DNA from: Clostridia bacterium
GTDB taxonomy: Bacteria; Bacillota; Clostridia; Christensenellales; Aristaeellaceae
Assembly (NCBI GenBank): GCA_024404395.1
Contig: JAKSPZ010000059.1
Location: 1-6,392 of the forward strand
Reading direction: 5' to 3'
Length of the DNA stretch: 6,392 nucleotides
Part shown: piece after piece, positions 1 to 6,134 of the stretch
How positions within the stretch are numbered: position 1 is the stretch's first letter
How the letters are laid out: every line of letters begins with the position of its first letter
Position numbers and translations under genes: made by a program
Notes under the pieces: model-generated
What the model was told of the DNA's origin: nothing
Databases searched by the model: none
Seen by the model: the letters and a program-made list of their open reading frames with translations, nothing else

Positions 1-568
1 CGATCACCTGCCCGCGCGTGATTTCACGGCGGACATGCTGACCACCGAGAACCTCTACGCCAGCCATTACATCGTCTGGAACAATTTCAGCAAGGAGATC
101 GAAGCGCCGAACCTGCAGGCATATCGTTTGTCCGCAAATCTGCTGAGACAGATGGGCATCGGCGGCGGCATCATCTCCCGCTATCATCAGTCCTATCCGC
201 TGGATGTGGATGACGAAGCGTACTTTAGCCGCCTCGAGATCCTCGAGTATGACATGCTCTTCGGCGATCACAGCGCGTACAACGGCGAAATGCCTTACGA
301 GCCCACGGATCTGCAGTTCGGCAGCCAGCCCATCGAGATCACGTCCGCCTCTCAGGCTTACGGCAGACTGCTGGTGACCGGCAAGAATTTCACCGAGTAT
401 TCGAAGATCATTGTCGACGGCACCGCTGTGGATACCGCATTCGTGACGGATCGCCAGATCATCGCGATCGTCCCGAGAACGCCTGCTGTCGCGCAGGTGG
501 AAGTTGCGCAGATAGCAAACGACGGTACGGAATTGAGCCGCACCGCCGTGTATGAGATGGATCAGTAA
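1..568 (+). CDS. LTA synthase-family sulfatase/phosphoglycerol transferase, C-terminal part (5' truncated)
   Basis: The frame is open from the window edge (first complete codon at base 2) to TAA at 566-568, giving 188 residues of the C-terminal end; the true start lies upstream. The first residues are Asp-His-Leu-Pro. In the LtaS/alkaline-phosphatase-like sulfatase fold an Asp-His pair in this setting supplies two ligands of the catalytic metal. Then come the family's usual closing elements: an 'IVWNNF' strand (like the IWSNY region of relatives), a helix resembling 'SANLLRQMGI', and 'EYDMLFGD' near residue 80. By family knowledge such proteins are membrane-anchored with an extracellular catalytic domain and transfer glycerol-phosphate to lipoteichoic acid or related glycopolymers. 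From about residue 105 to the end there is a beta-rich extension with the pattern of an IPT/TIG-like Ig fold ('LLVTGKNFTEYSKIIVDG'). The exact substrate cannot be told without the N-terminal part. It ends inside the 3' end of dapF on the other strand. Confidence 0.8.
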   Translation, partial: DHLPARDFTADMLTTENLYASHYIVWNNFSKEIEAPNLQAYRLSANLLRQMGIGGGIISRYHQSYPLDVDDEAYFSRLEILEYDMLFGDHSAYNGEMPYEPTDLQFGSQPIEITSASQAYGRLLVTGKNFTEYSKIIVDGTAVDTAFVTDRQIIAIVPRTPAVAQVEVAQIANDGTELSRTAVYEMDQ

Positions 569-1371
569 TTTTCGATTGTTTCGCCTGTAAAGACCGCTTC
601 CGCCGGACCTTCCATGAAGACGTGTCCGTTTTCACCGTGACGGATGAGAAGCGTTCCGCCGGGCAGATGGATGTTCGTTTCGCTGCCGCAGAGCCCGAGG
701 TTCTCGGCAGCGGTGAACACCGCACAGGCGCCCGTACCGCAGGCGAGGGTGGGACCGTCGCCGCGCTCCCAAACGCGAACGCTGATGCCGCTGTCATCGA
801 CATGGCAGAACTCAATGTTCGCCTTGGCGGGGAAGATGGGATGGTGTTCCATCAGGTTGCCGAGACGCAGGAAATCCTTGCCTTCCGGATAGAAGTCGAA
901 GGTGACTGCGTGGGGGTTGCCCATGGACACACAGTAGAAATGACGAATGACACCATCCAGCTCGATTTCGATCTGGTTGGACGCCGCATTGACAGGAATC
1001 TGAGCGGGATTCAGGATGGCGGCACCCATATCGACGGTGACGTTGTTACCGTTGATCACGGCGGTCAGCAGCCCGGCATCGGTCTCGAAGACGATGGTGT
1101 CGCTTGGCGCACGACCGAGCATCTTCAGAAACAGTGCGGCGCAGCGCAGACCGTTTCCGCACATTTCCGCATCGCTGCCGTCCGAATTGATGACGCGCAT
1201 CCGTGCATCGGCACAGTTTGAAGGACCGACGACGATGATGCCGTCTGCACCGACGGCAAAGTTGCGCCGACACAATTTCGCCGCGGCGCGGGAATAATCG
1301 TTTACCTGCTCGGTGAAGCCATCGACCATAATGAAGTCGTTGCCGATACCGTGCATCTTCGTGAATTTCAT
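562..1371 (-). CDS. dapF: Diaminopimelate epimerase DapF
   Basis: This 269-residue cytoplasmic enzyme interconverts LL- and meso-diaminopimelate, the last step before lysine and the supply of the peptidoglycan cross-linking residue. Family signatures are all present: N-terminal 'KMHGIGNDF' (residues 5-13), 'AEMCGNGLRC' with the first catalytic Cys at 71, 'GNPHAV' at 151-156, and 'ERGDGPTLACGTGACA' with the second catalytic Cys at 211. The length is normal for the family. A GTG at 1380 would add three residues, but it lies inside the Shine-Dalgarno AGAGGTGA, so ATG at 1371 is chosen; this also puts the conserved motif at the usual distance from the N-terminus. A promoter lies just upstream (1403-1431). 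Its stop codon overlaps the 3' end of the convergent sulfatase gene by 7 bp, with no terminator visible between them. No key residue is missing. Confidence 0.97.
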   Translation of the reverse strand: MKFTKMHGIGNDFIMVDGFTEQVNDYSRAAAKLCRRNFAVGADGIIVVGPSNCADARMRVINSDGSDAEMCGNGLRCAALFLKMLGRAPSDTIVFETDAGLLTAVINGNNVTVDMGAAILNPAQIPVNAASNQIEIELDGVIRHFYCVSMGNPHAVTFDFYPEGKDFLRLGNLMEHHPIFPAKANIEFCHVDDSGISVRVWERGDGPTLACGTGACAVFTAAENLGLCGSETNIHLPGGTLLIRHGENGHVFMEGPAEAVFTGETIENY

Positions 1372-1376
1372 CAGTG

Positions 1377-1384
1377 TCACCTCT
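1377..1384 (-). promoter_or_regulatory. Ribosome binding site of dapF (decides the start)
   Basis: Read on the minus strand this is AGAGGTGA, 5 nt before ATG at 1371. It contains the alternative GTG start codon (1380-1378), which argues that the GTG is part of the ribosome binding site and not the initiator. Confidence 0.75.
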
Positions 1385-1402
1385 GCATTTGCAATCCACG
1401 CT

Positions 1403-1431
1403 ATTATAGCAAAAACAACTCACGTATTCAA
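1403..1431 (-). promoter_or_regulatory. Sigma-A-type promoter of dapF
   Basis: On the minus strand there is TTGAAT (1431-1426), a 17-bp spacer and a perfect TATAAT (1408-1403). TGC immediately precedes the -10, making an extended -10 (TGnTATAAT). Transcription would begin near 1396, giving a leader of about 25 nt before ATG at 1371. The same -35/17/-10 combination recurs upstream of topB. Confidence 0.75.
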
Positions 1432-1443
1432 CCGCTCTGCGGT
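1431..1443 (+). repeat. Small inverted repeat in the leader of the secreted-protein gene
   Basis: ACCGC-TCT-GCGGT is a perfect 5-bp inverted repeat with a 3-nt loop. It touches the last base of the dapF -35 on one side and lies 13 bp before the Shine-Dalgarno of the gene at 1470. It could be a small leader hairpin or an operator; it has no T-tract, so it is not a terminator. The function is unknown and chance occurrence is possible. Confidence 0.35.
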
Positions 1444-1456
1444 GAAGATAACAAAT

Positions 1457-1461
1457 GGAGG
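1457..1461 (+). promoter_or_regulatory. Ribosome binding site of the secreted-protein gene (decides the start)
   Basis: GGAGG lies 8 nt before ATG at 1470. An in-frame ATG at 1455 overlaps this site and has no Shine-Dalgarno of its own, so 1470 is the better start. That start also gives a clean signal peptide. Confidence 0.8.
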
Positions 1462-1469
1462 AACAGAAA

Positions 1470-2855
1470 ATGAAGGCTTTTACCCGTATCCTTGCGCTGG
1501 TCGTTGTCTTCGCAATGGCTCTGACGCTGACCGCCATGGCGGAACCGTCTATGCAGTATACCGTTGCGATCATGGATCCTTATGTCATGGTCGGCGGCGC
1601 AAAAATGCTTGACCTGAAGGGCGTCGACCTTGAGCTGACCGCATCTGTCACCGACAGAGATCTCCTCGGCCTCTCTCTGAATGCGTTTATCGGCGATAAC
1701 AGTGATTTTCTGGCCGGCGTCGATTGTCAGCTGGACGGCAACCTGTTTACCCTTTATCTGGATGGCATGACCAATAGCTATTGTGTCGATCTTGCGTCCC
1801 AGGGTGTGGATGTAGCCTCCGAGCTCAGTCAGATTCCGCTCATGACCGCACTGATGACTGCTGACCCCAACGCTTCCGCAGCGCCTGACTTCCTGCTCAC
1901 CGATCTCACCTTCGAGGCGCGCGCGGCAATTATTGAAAGCCTTTTCGGCGGTGCCATGCAGCCTGCGGGCGGTGCTGACTACACGATCCACGTCACTGAG
2001 GGCAATTCCCGTGCGTTCCTGTTGGGCATCATTGAGATGATGCAGCAGGCGAACGCTCAGCTGGCACAGCAGGGTATGGATATCAGTGAGGCAATTGCAG
2101 TGATTCGCAAGCTGAGCTACACCCTGGACGGCACCCTTACCCGTACCCCCAGTTCCATCACCATGAATCTGGAAGGTAAGCTGATGATGGACGGCGAGAG
2201 CACCGATGTTCCCGTTGCAATCGAATACACCGATAAATGGGGCACCGGCAACTGCAAGATTACCTTTACCAATCCTGAGAATTCGAGCGAAACGATCGAT
2301 ATCACGTTCTGGCTCGGCACTGCGACTGTCGGTTTTGACGTGTGGAGCCTTGGCGAACAACTGATGTACTTCTCCTATGATGAACTCACGACCGCGACGG
2401 GCGGACTGGTCCACAGGATGTCGGTGACCTATGACGGCAACCAGAGCTTCTCTGTAACCAGCGTCAGCAACTTTGTGGCAGACAAGCCCAGCGTGCATAT
2501 GGAACTGACCGCAGACACCTACGCGGTTTCCGGCACCGCTACCATCGACTACGTGGAGCAGGAGCATTATGTCAACAACGGCAGCAATGTGACCATGGGT
2601 ACCCTTGAGATCAATGTTGCCGAAAACCGTACCAACTTCAGCGGAGGTATCGGCATGACCATCGGCACGATCGACAATGCAGCCGATTCTTCCGAGTGGG
2701 TCATCTCCGCACCTGCTGTGGATGCCATGACCGCATCCTCTGCACAGCAGGAGCAGGCAGCGCGTGAAGCACAGGCAATCGTGGAAGATGCGGTTGCAAC
2801 GCTTAGCCAGACCCTGCCTCAGTTTCAGATGCTCATGTCCCTCGTAGGTATGTAA
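1470..2855 (+). CDS. Secreted protein of unknown function (signal peptide, beta-rich)
   Basis: I do not recognise a family for this 461-residue protein. Residues 1-24 form a clear Sec signal peptide: Lys2/Arg6, a hydrophobic core around residues 7-20, and a likely cleavage after Ala-Met-Ala at 24, before Glu-Pro. There is no lipobox Cys, no second membrane segment, no cell-wall sorting motif and no S-layer-type repeat, so it is predicted to be released or loosely attached outside the cell. The mature part is acidic, rich in Asp, Thr and Ser, with few Cys, and shows many alternating strand patterns (for example 'LDGTLTRTPSSITMNLEGK'), suggesting a large beta-sheet or half-barrel fold of the sort seen in periplasmic or lipoprotein carriers; that resemblance is only inference. 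The last ~40 residues look helical (Ala/Gln/Glu-rich, ending in a Met/Leu-rich tail). It is divergent from dapF and is closed by the terminator at 2868-2899, so it appears monocistronic. Confidence 0.85.
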   Translation: MKAFTRILALVVVFAMALTLTAMAEPSMQYTVAIMDPYVMVGGAKMLDLKGVDLELTASVTDRDLLGLSLNAFIGDNSDFLAGVDCQLDGNLFTLYLDGMTNSYCVDLASQGVDVASELSQIPLMTALMTADPNASAAPDFLLTDLTFEARAAIIESLFGGAMQPAGGADYTIHVTEGNSRAFLLGIIEMMQQANAQLAQQGMDISEAIAVIRKLSYTLDGTLTRTPSSITMNLEGKLMMDGESTDVPVAIEYTDKWGTGNCKITFTNPENSSETIDITFWLGTATVGFDVWSLGEQLMYFSYDELTTATGGLVHRMSVTYDGNQSFSVTSVSNFVADKPSVHMELTADTYAVSGTATIDYVEQEHYVNNGSNVTMGTLEINVAENRTNFSGGIGMTIGTIDNAADSSEWVISAPAVDAMTASSAQQEQAAREAQAIVEDAVATLSQTLPQFQMLMSLVGM

Positions 2856-2867
2856 TCCGAAAAAGAT

Positions 2868-2899
2868 AAAGGGAGCTGTCCATTTGGACAGCTCCTTTT
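2868..2899. terminator. Bidirectional Rho-independent terminator between the secreted-protein gene and topB
   Basis: A perfect 10-bp stem, GGAGCTGTCC (2872-2881) with GGACAGCTCC (2886-2895), closes a 4-nt ATTT loop. A G-T pair and three A-T pairs can extend it (2868-2871 with 2896-2899). On + it is followed by TTTT. On - the stem is followed by a T-rich stretch (CCCTTTATCTTTTT). It lies 12 bp after the stop at 2855 and 4 bp beyond the topB stop at 2904, so it can serve both convergent genes. Confidence 0.92.
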
Positions 2900-2903
2900 G
2901 CTG

Positions 2904-4805
2904 TTATTTGGCTTTTGTACGTTTCTTCTTGGCATTATAGGCTTCAGGTTCAAACTGAACATTTGCAGTACCCGTCTGTGCGGCGGATACGAGGAATGTG
3001 GCAAAACGACCGATACTGCCGAGAAACTTATCCACGCGAACGGTGCGCTCGGCATCCTCCGAATACCCTGCCATCTTCGCAAGGGCGCGTTCCCATTTGC
3101 CGGTGGTCGCAGCGGAGGAGATCTCTTCAGGGACCACATCGATCAGGTTTCGACCCTTTTGCGTGGAGACGATGGTCTTGCCCGCACGGCGGGCGTAGCC
3201 TACGTCGATGAGTCGTTCAATGGTGGCGGCGCGGGTGGCGGGTGTGCCCAGCCCCGAGTCCTTCATCTGCTCGCGCAGGGATTCATCCTCGATGTCCCGT
3301 CCCGCGTTTTCCATGAGGTTGAGCAGGGAAGCGTCGTTGTGGGGCTTGGGCGGCTTGGTCTTTTCGGCTTTGACGGTCACACCCTGAACTGTCCTTGTAT
3401 CACCTTTTTTCAGCGGCGGCAGGGGCGCTTCCTTTTCCTTGGATGCGTTCTTATCGTTCGCGTACAGCGCTTTCCAGCCTTCGTTGACGGGCATGGAACC
3501 CGTGGAACGGAAATGATGCTCGCCGACCTGCGTGATGATCTTGGCGGAATCGTACTCGTAATCGGGGCAATGGACCGCGATGAAGCGGCGTACGATCATG
3601 TCATACAGCGATTTCGCGGGCTCGGGCAGATTGTTGATGTCCGTGCGCTTTTCGGTGGGTATGATGGCGTGGTGATCGCTGATCTTGGTGTTGTCGTAAT
3701 AGCGTTTGGAAAAGAGCTCTGTCTTTACGCCGGGCATGCGGACGAAATCCGCATAGGGCTGCGGCAGCTGCTCCAGGATGCGCTTGACCTTCGGGCGCAG
3801 ATCGTCGGAGAGATAACGGCTGTCCGTGCGGGGGTAGGTGATCAGCTTGTGCTTTTCATACAGCTCCTGCGCGGTGTTCAGCGTTTTTTCGGCGGAAAAG
3901 CCCAGCTTGCTGTTGGCTTCGCGCTGAAGGGAAGTGAGGTCAAAGAGCTGCGGCGGAGGCGTGTGATTGCGCTTGGTCGTGCTTTCGATGATCGTGCCGA
4001 GCTGCTTCAGGACTTCCTTTTTGATGCGGTCGGCGGTAGCTTTATCTGCGATCCTCGTATCGCGACGGGCAGCGGTCTTTTCCTGACTCGACTCAGGTTC
4101 GTCCTTCTCCTTGGAGGGATCGAACCAGAAACCTTCATAGTCGCCGAAACTCGCTTTCAGCGTCCAGTAGTCCTCGGGGACAAAGGCTTCGATCTCGCGA
4201 TCACGACGGACAATGAGGTTCAGCGTCGGCGTCTGAACGCGACCGACGGAGAGACGCACGTTGTAACGCAGGGTGAAGGCACGGGAGGCGTTCATGCCTA
4301 CCAGCCAGTCCGCAAGGCTTCGGCATTTGGCACTGTCATACAGGGCGTCATACGCCGAAGAGGGCTTGAGCGCGGCGAATCCCGCTTTGATGGCGGCGTC
4401 GGTCATGGAGGAGATCCACAGTCGCTCTACGGGCTTTGTGGAGCCGGACATCTGATAAATGTAGCGGAAGATCAGTTCGCCTTCGCGCGCGCTGTCTGTC
4501 GCGCAGATGACGGAATCGATCTTGGGACTGTTGAGCATCATCTTTAGAACGTCGAACTGCTTTTTGCCGCTGGGAATGACCTTCAGCGGGATGGTCTCGG
4601 GCAGCATCGGCAGATCCTGCATGCGCCATTTGGTGTATCGCTCATCCACTTCACCCGGTTCGCACAGGGTGACGAGATGTCCGAACGCCCATGAGACGAT
4701 ATAGCTGTCGTTGTACAGATAGCCGTCGCCTTTTTGCGTTGCGCCGAGAACACGGGCGATATCGCGCCCAACAGATGGCTTCTCGGCGATGATCAGCTTG
4801 CGCAT
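2904..4805 (-). CDS. topB: DNA topoisomerase III (type IA), TopB
   Basis: This 633-residue type IA topoisomerase would relax or decatenate negatively supercoiled DNA by passing strands through a transient single-strand break. The TOPRIM domain starts at once ('KLIIAEKPSVGRDIA', Glu8) and has its acidic motif 'ATDSAREGELIFR' at 102-114 (Asp104, Glu108, Glu110). 'SVGRVQTPTL' follows at 186-195, and 'LITYPRTDSRYL' at 321-332 carries the predicted DNA-linking Tyr324. Near the C-terminus 'MKDSGLGTPATRAATIERLI' is typical of the Firmicutes TopB group. There are no C-terminal zinc-finger Cys pairs; the protein ends in a short Lys-rich tail and is shorter than B. subtilis TopB (about 727 residues). 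A charged low-complexity insert sits at about 230-255. The reading frame stays open far upstream, but the motif position, the ribosome binding site and the promoter at 4834-4862 fix ATG at 4805. TopB copies also occur on conjugative elements, but no transfer genes are seen here. Confidence 0.95.
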   Translation of the reverse strand: MRKLIIAEKPSVGRDIARVLGATQKGDGYLYNDSYIVSWAFGHLVTLCEPGEVDERYTKWRMQDLPMLPETIPLKVIPSGKKQFDVLKMMLNSPKIDSVICATDSAREGELIFRYIYQMSGSTKPVERLWISSMTDAAIKAGFAALKPSSAYDALYDSAKCRSLADWLVGMNASRAFTLRYNVRLSVGRVQTPTLNLIVRRDREIEAFVPEDYWTLKASFGDYEGFWFDPSKEKDEPESSQEKTAARRDTRIADKATADRIKKEVLKQLGTIIESTTKRNHTPPPQLFDLTSLQREANSKLGFSAEKTLNTAQELYEKHKLITYPRTDSRYLSDDLRPKVKRILEQLPQPYADFVRMPGVKTELFSKRYYDNTKISDHHAIIPTEKRTDINNLPEPAKSLYDMIVRRFIAVHCPDYEYDSAKIITQVGEHHFRSTGSMPVNEGWKALYANDKNASKEKEAPLPPLKKGDTRTVQGVTVKAEKTKPPKPHNDASLLNLMENAGRDIEDESLREQMKDSGLGTPATRAATIERLIDVGYARRAGKTIVSTQKGRNLIDVVPEEISSAATTGKWERALAKMAGYSEDAERTVRVDKFLGSIGRFATFLVSAAQTGTANVQFEPEAYNAKKKRTKAK

Positions 4806-4810
4806 AATGA

Positions 4811-4820
4811 ACCTACCTTT
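4811..4820 (-). promoter_or_regulatory. Ribosome binding site of topB
   Basis: On the minus strand AAAGGTAGGT holds two overlapping Shine-Dalgarno-like cores: AAAGG, 10 nt before ATG at 4805, and TAGG, 6 nt before it. It supports 4805 as the start although the frame is open much further upstream. Confidence 0.6.
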
Positions 4821-4833
4821 CAAATGATAATAA

Positions 4834-4862
4834 ATTATAGCATGCAAACCTCTCAAATTCAA
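4834..4862 (-). promoter_or_regulatory. Sigma-A-type promoter of topB
   Basis: On the minus strand there is TTGAAT (4862-4857), a 17-bp spacer and a perfect TATAAT (4839-4834) preceded by TGC (extended -10). Transcription would start near 4827, giving a leader of about 22 nt. Hexamers and spacing are the same as in the dapF promoter. Confidence 0.78.
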
Positions 4863-4865
4863 GGC

Positions 4866-4894
4866 TTGCGAAGCGGGGGCGAGGGTGCTATAGT
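4866..4894 (+). promoter_or_regulatory. Promoter of the Cys-cluster/SDR operon
   Basis: TTGCGA (4866-4871), a 17-bp spacer and TATAGT (4889-4894), with TGC before the -10 (extended -10). It is back to back with the topB promoter, the two -35 hexamers being only 3 bp apart on opposite strands. Transcription would start around 4900-4902, practically at the ribosome binding site. Confidence 0.65.
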
Positions 4895-4898
4895 AGTA

Positions 4899-4906
4899 GG
4901 GAGGAG
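4899..4906 (+). promoter_or_regulatory. Ribosome binding site of the Cys-cluster gene (decides the start)
   Basis: GGGAGGAG lies 7 nt before ATG at 4914. The frame is open upstream back to 4734, but that stretch belongs to topB and its promoter on the other strand, so 4914 is the start. Confidence 0.8.
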
Positions 4907-4913
4907 TGATTGC

Positions 4914-5396
4914 ATGGATGTTGAAATGATTCGTCAAGCCTATGCCCTGATCGGCGACCTGACGCCTTTGAAGACCGATTGCGGACTGATCTGCGACCAT
5001 GCCTGCTGCGGTACCGACGAGGACGGCAACGGCGGCGTCTATCTGCTGCCCGGAGAACGGGAAGCCATGGGGGAGATCGGTTGGGGGATCGTGCAGGACG
5101 ACCCGTTTGCGCCCATGCTCATCTGCAACGGACCCTGTGAGCGTGAAAAACGCCCGCTGCTCTGTCGCATCTTTCCCTTGATATCTGCGATTGGAAAAGG
5201 GGAGAGGCGGACAGTGAAGCTGGATAGACGTGCGCGCGCCATGTGTCCGCTGACTGCACACGGTCTGAAGGGACTGGATGCCGATTTTGCCCATCGCGTT
5301 CGCGATGCGATCCGACTCATCGAAACAGATCCCGAGGGAAAAGCTTTCCTTGAAAAATGGGAAGCGCTGGAAGCGGAATTTGCAAATATCTTTTAA
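4914..5396 (+). CDS. Cysteine-cluster protein, CxxCxxCC/YkgJ-like (putative metal or Fe-S binding)
   Basis: This is a 160-residue soluble protein without a signal peptide or membrane segment. It has eight cysteines, all in the first 111 residues: 23, 27, 31, 32, then 71, 75, 84 and 111. The arrangement C-x3-C-x3-CC, followed later by 'CNGPCEREKRPLLCRIFPLI' (71-90), recalls the CxxCxxCC zinc/iron-chelating family (YkgJ-like), where a 'CR-x-(F/Y)-PL' element is characteristic. The first spacing is x3/x3, not the x2/x2 of the family name, so the assignment is by resemblance. The biochemical role of the family is poorly known; metal or Fe-S cluster binding is the usual suggestion. The C-terminal third is a Cys-free, charged helical region. 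It has its own promoter and is followed after 12 bp by the SDR at 5409, so the two are probably co-transcribed; a redox partnership is only inference. Confidence 0.85.
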   Translation: MDVEMIRQAYALIGDLTPLKTDCGLICDHACCGTDEDGNGGVYLLPGEREAMGEIGWGIVQDDPFAPMLICNGPCEREKRPLLCRIFPLISAIGKGERRTVKLDRRARAMCPLTAHGLKGLDADFAHRVRDAIRLIETDPEGKAFLEKWEALEAEFANIF

Positions 5397-5401
5397 GGAA
5401 G
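5395..5401 (+). promoter_or_regulatory. Ribosome binding site of the first SDR gene
   Basis: AAGGAAG overlaps the last two bases of the TAA stop of the preceding gene (5394-5396) and lies 7 nt before ATG at 5409. This is the arrangement expected inside an operon. Confidence 0.7.
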
Positions 5402-5408
5402 AACACTT

Positions 5409-6122
5409 ATGAAAGACACTTACAGAAAAGTCGTGCTGCTGACGGGTGCCACCGGCGGCATCGGAAATGTGATCGCAAAGCGTCTGGCGGAGGAAGGCTG
5501 CCGAATGGTCCTGTGCGGACGTAAGGCTGAGAAACTGGCGCAGCTGGCGGCGGATATGGATGATGCCATGATCTATGCGGGCGACATGACCGAAGAATCC
5601 GTCATTGCCGACTGCATGGATAAGATCATCGAGCGCTACGGCGTGCTGGACGTGGTCGTGAACTGTGCGGGCATGGCTTACAACGGCAGCTTTGAGGAGA
5701 CGTCCACCGAAACGCTGGATGCGATCATGAACATCAATTTCAGAACGCCTTTCCTGGTCTGCCGTGCCGCACTGCCGCACCTGAAAAAGTCCGATTGCGC
5801 AACCATCGTAAACATCGGTTCGGTGGTCGGACATGTGGGTTATGCCAATCAGGCCGCATATACCGCGTCAAAGCACGCGCTGCTGGGCATGACGCGGGCA
5901 TTGGCGAAGGAAGTTTATAAGGACGGCATCCGTGTACATATGGTCTCGCCCGGCGGTGTCGCAACGGAGATGATCCTCATCGCACGTCCCGATCTCGTTA
6001 ATGATGCGATGATCACGCCCGAGGAAGTGGCCGACGCGGTGTCGATGCTGGTCTTCAGCCGCGGTAATGCGGTGATTGACGAGATCCGTCTGCACAGAGT
6101 GGGCAAGGAACCTTTCCAATGA
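5409..6122 (+). CDS. Short-chain dehydrogenase/reductase (classical SDR)
   Basis: A 237-residue Rossmann-fold NAD(P)-dependent oxidoreductase of normal classical-SDR length. Motifs in order: cofactor loop 'TGATGGIG' (12-19), 'NCAG' (85-88), structural/catalytic Asn110 in 'MNINFRTPF', catalytic Ser138 in 'NIGS', Tyr151 and Lys155 in 'YTASK', and 'SPGGVATEM' (180-188). The second beta strand ends in 'CGRKAEKL', and an Arg at this place (38) usually goes with NADP(H) preference; that is inference. The sequence is of the broad 3-oxoacyl-ACP-reductase-like type, and the substrate cannot be deduced. It sits 12 bp after the Cys-cluster gene and shares its promoter. No terminator is visible after its TGA, so transcripts may continue into the next SDR gene. 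Confidence 0.93.
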   Translation: MKDTYRKVVLLTGATGGIGNVIAKRLAEEGCRMVLCGRKAEKLAQLAADMDDAMIYAGDMTEESVIADCMDKIIERYGVLDVVVNCAGMAYNGSFEETSTETLDAIMNINFRTPFLVCRAALPHLKKSDCATIVNIGSVVGHVGYANQAAYTASKHALLGMTRALAKEVYKDGIRVHMVSPGGVATEMILIARPDLVNDAMITPEEVADAVSMLVFSRGNAVIDEIRLHRVGKEPFQ

Positions 6123-6134
6123 CAGTTGCGGCTT

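Noticed and set aside
232..247. Repeated CCTCGAG in the sulfatase gene
   Set aside because: It comes from two Leu-Glu codon pairs in a row within coding sequence; there is no sign of a regulatory or mobile element.
622..1221. 199-residue open frame on + opposite dapF
   Set aside because: dapF on - has every family motif including both catalytic cysteines; the + frame is a shadow.
1428..2567. 379-residue open frame on - opposite the secreted-protein gene
   Set aside because: It is rich in His, Arg and Gly as expected for an antisense shadow and lacks a recognisable motif; the + frame has a signal peptide, ribosome binding site and terminator.
2898..4547. 549-residue open frame on + opposite topB
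   Set aside because: It is antisense to a clearly identified gene, has a composition typical of a complement-strand shadow (Gly/Val/Asp/Arg-rich), begins within the topB terminator/stop region and shows no domain.
4806..5834. Upstream extension of the topB frame to 976 residues
   Set aside because: The added part is antisense to the Cys-cluster and SDR genes and crosses the promoter region. The TOPRIM motif starts exactly at the ATG at 4805, which has a ribosome binding site and a promoter.
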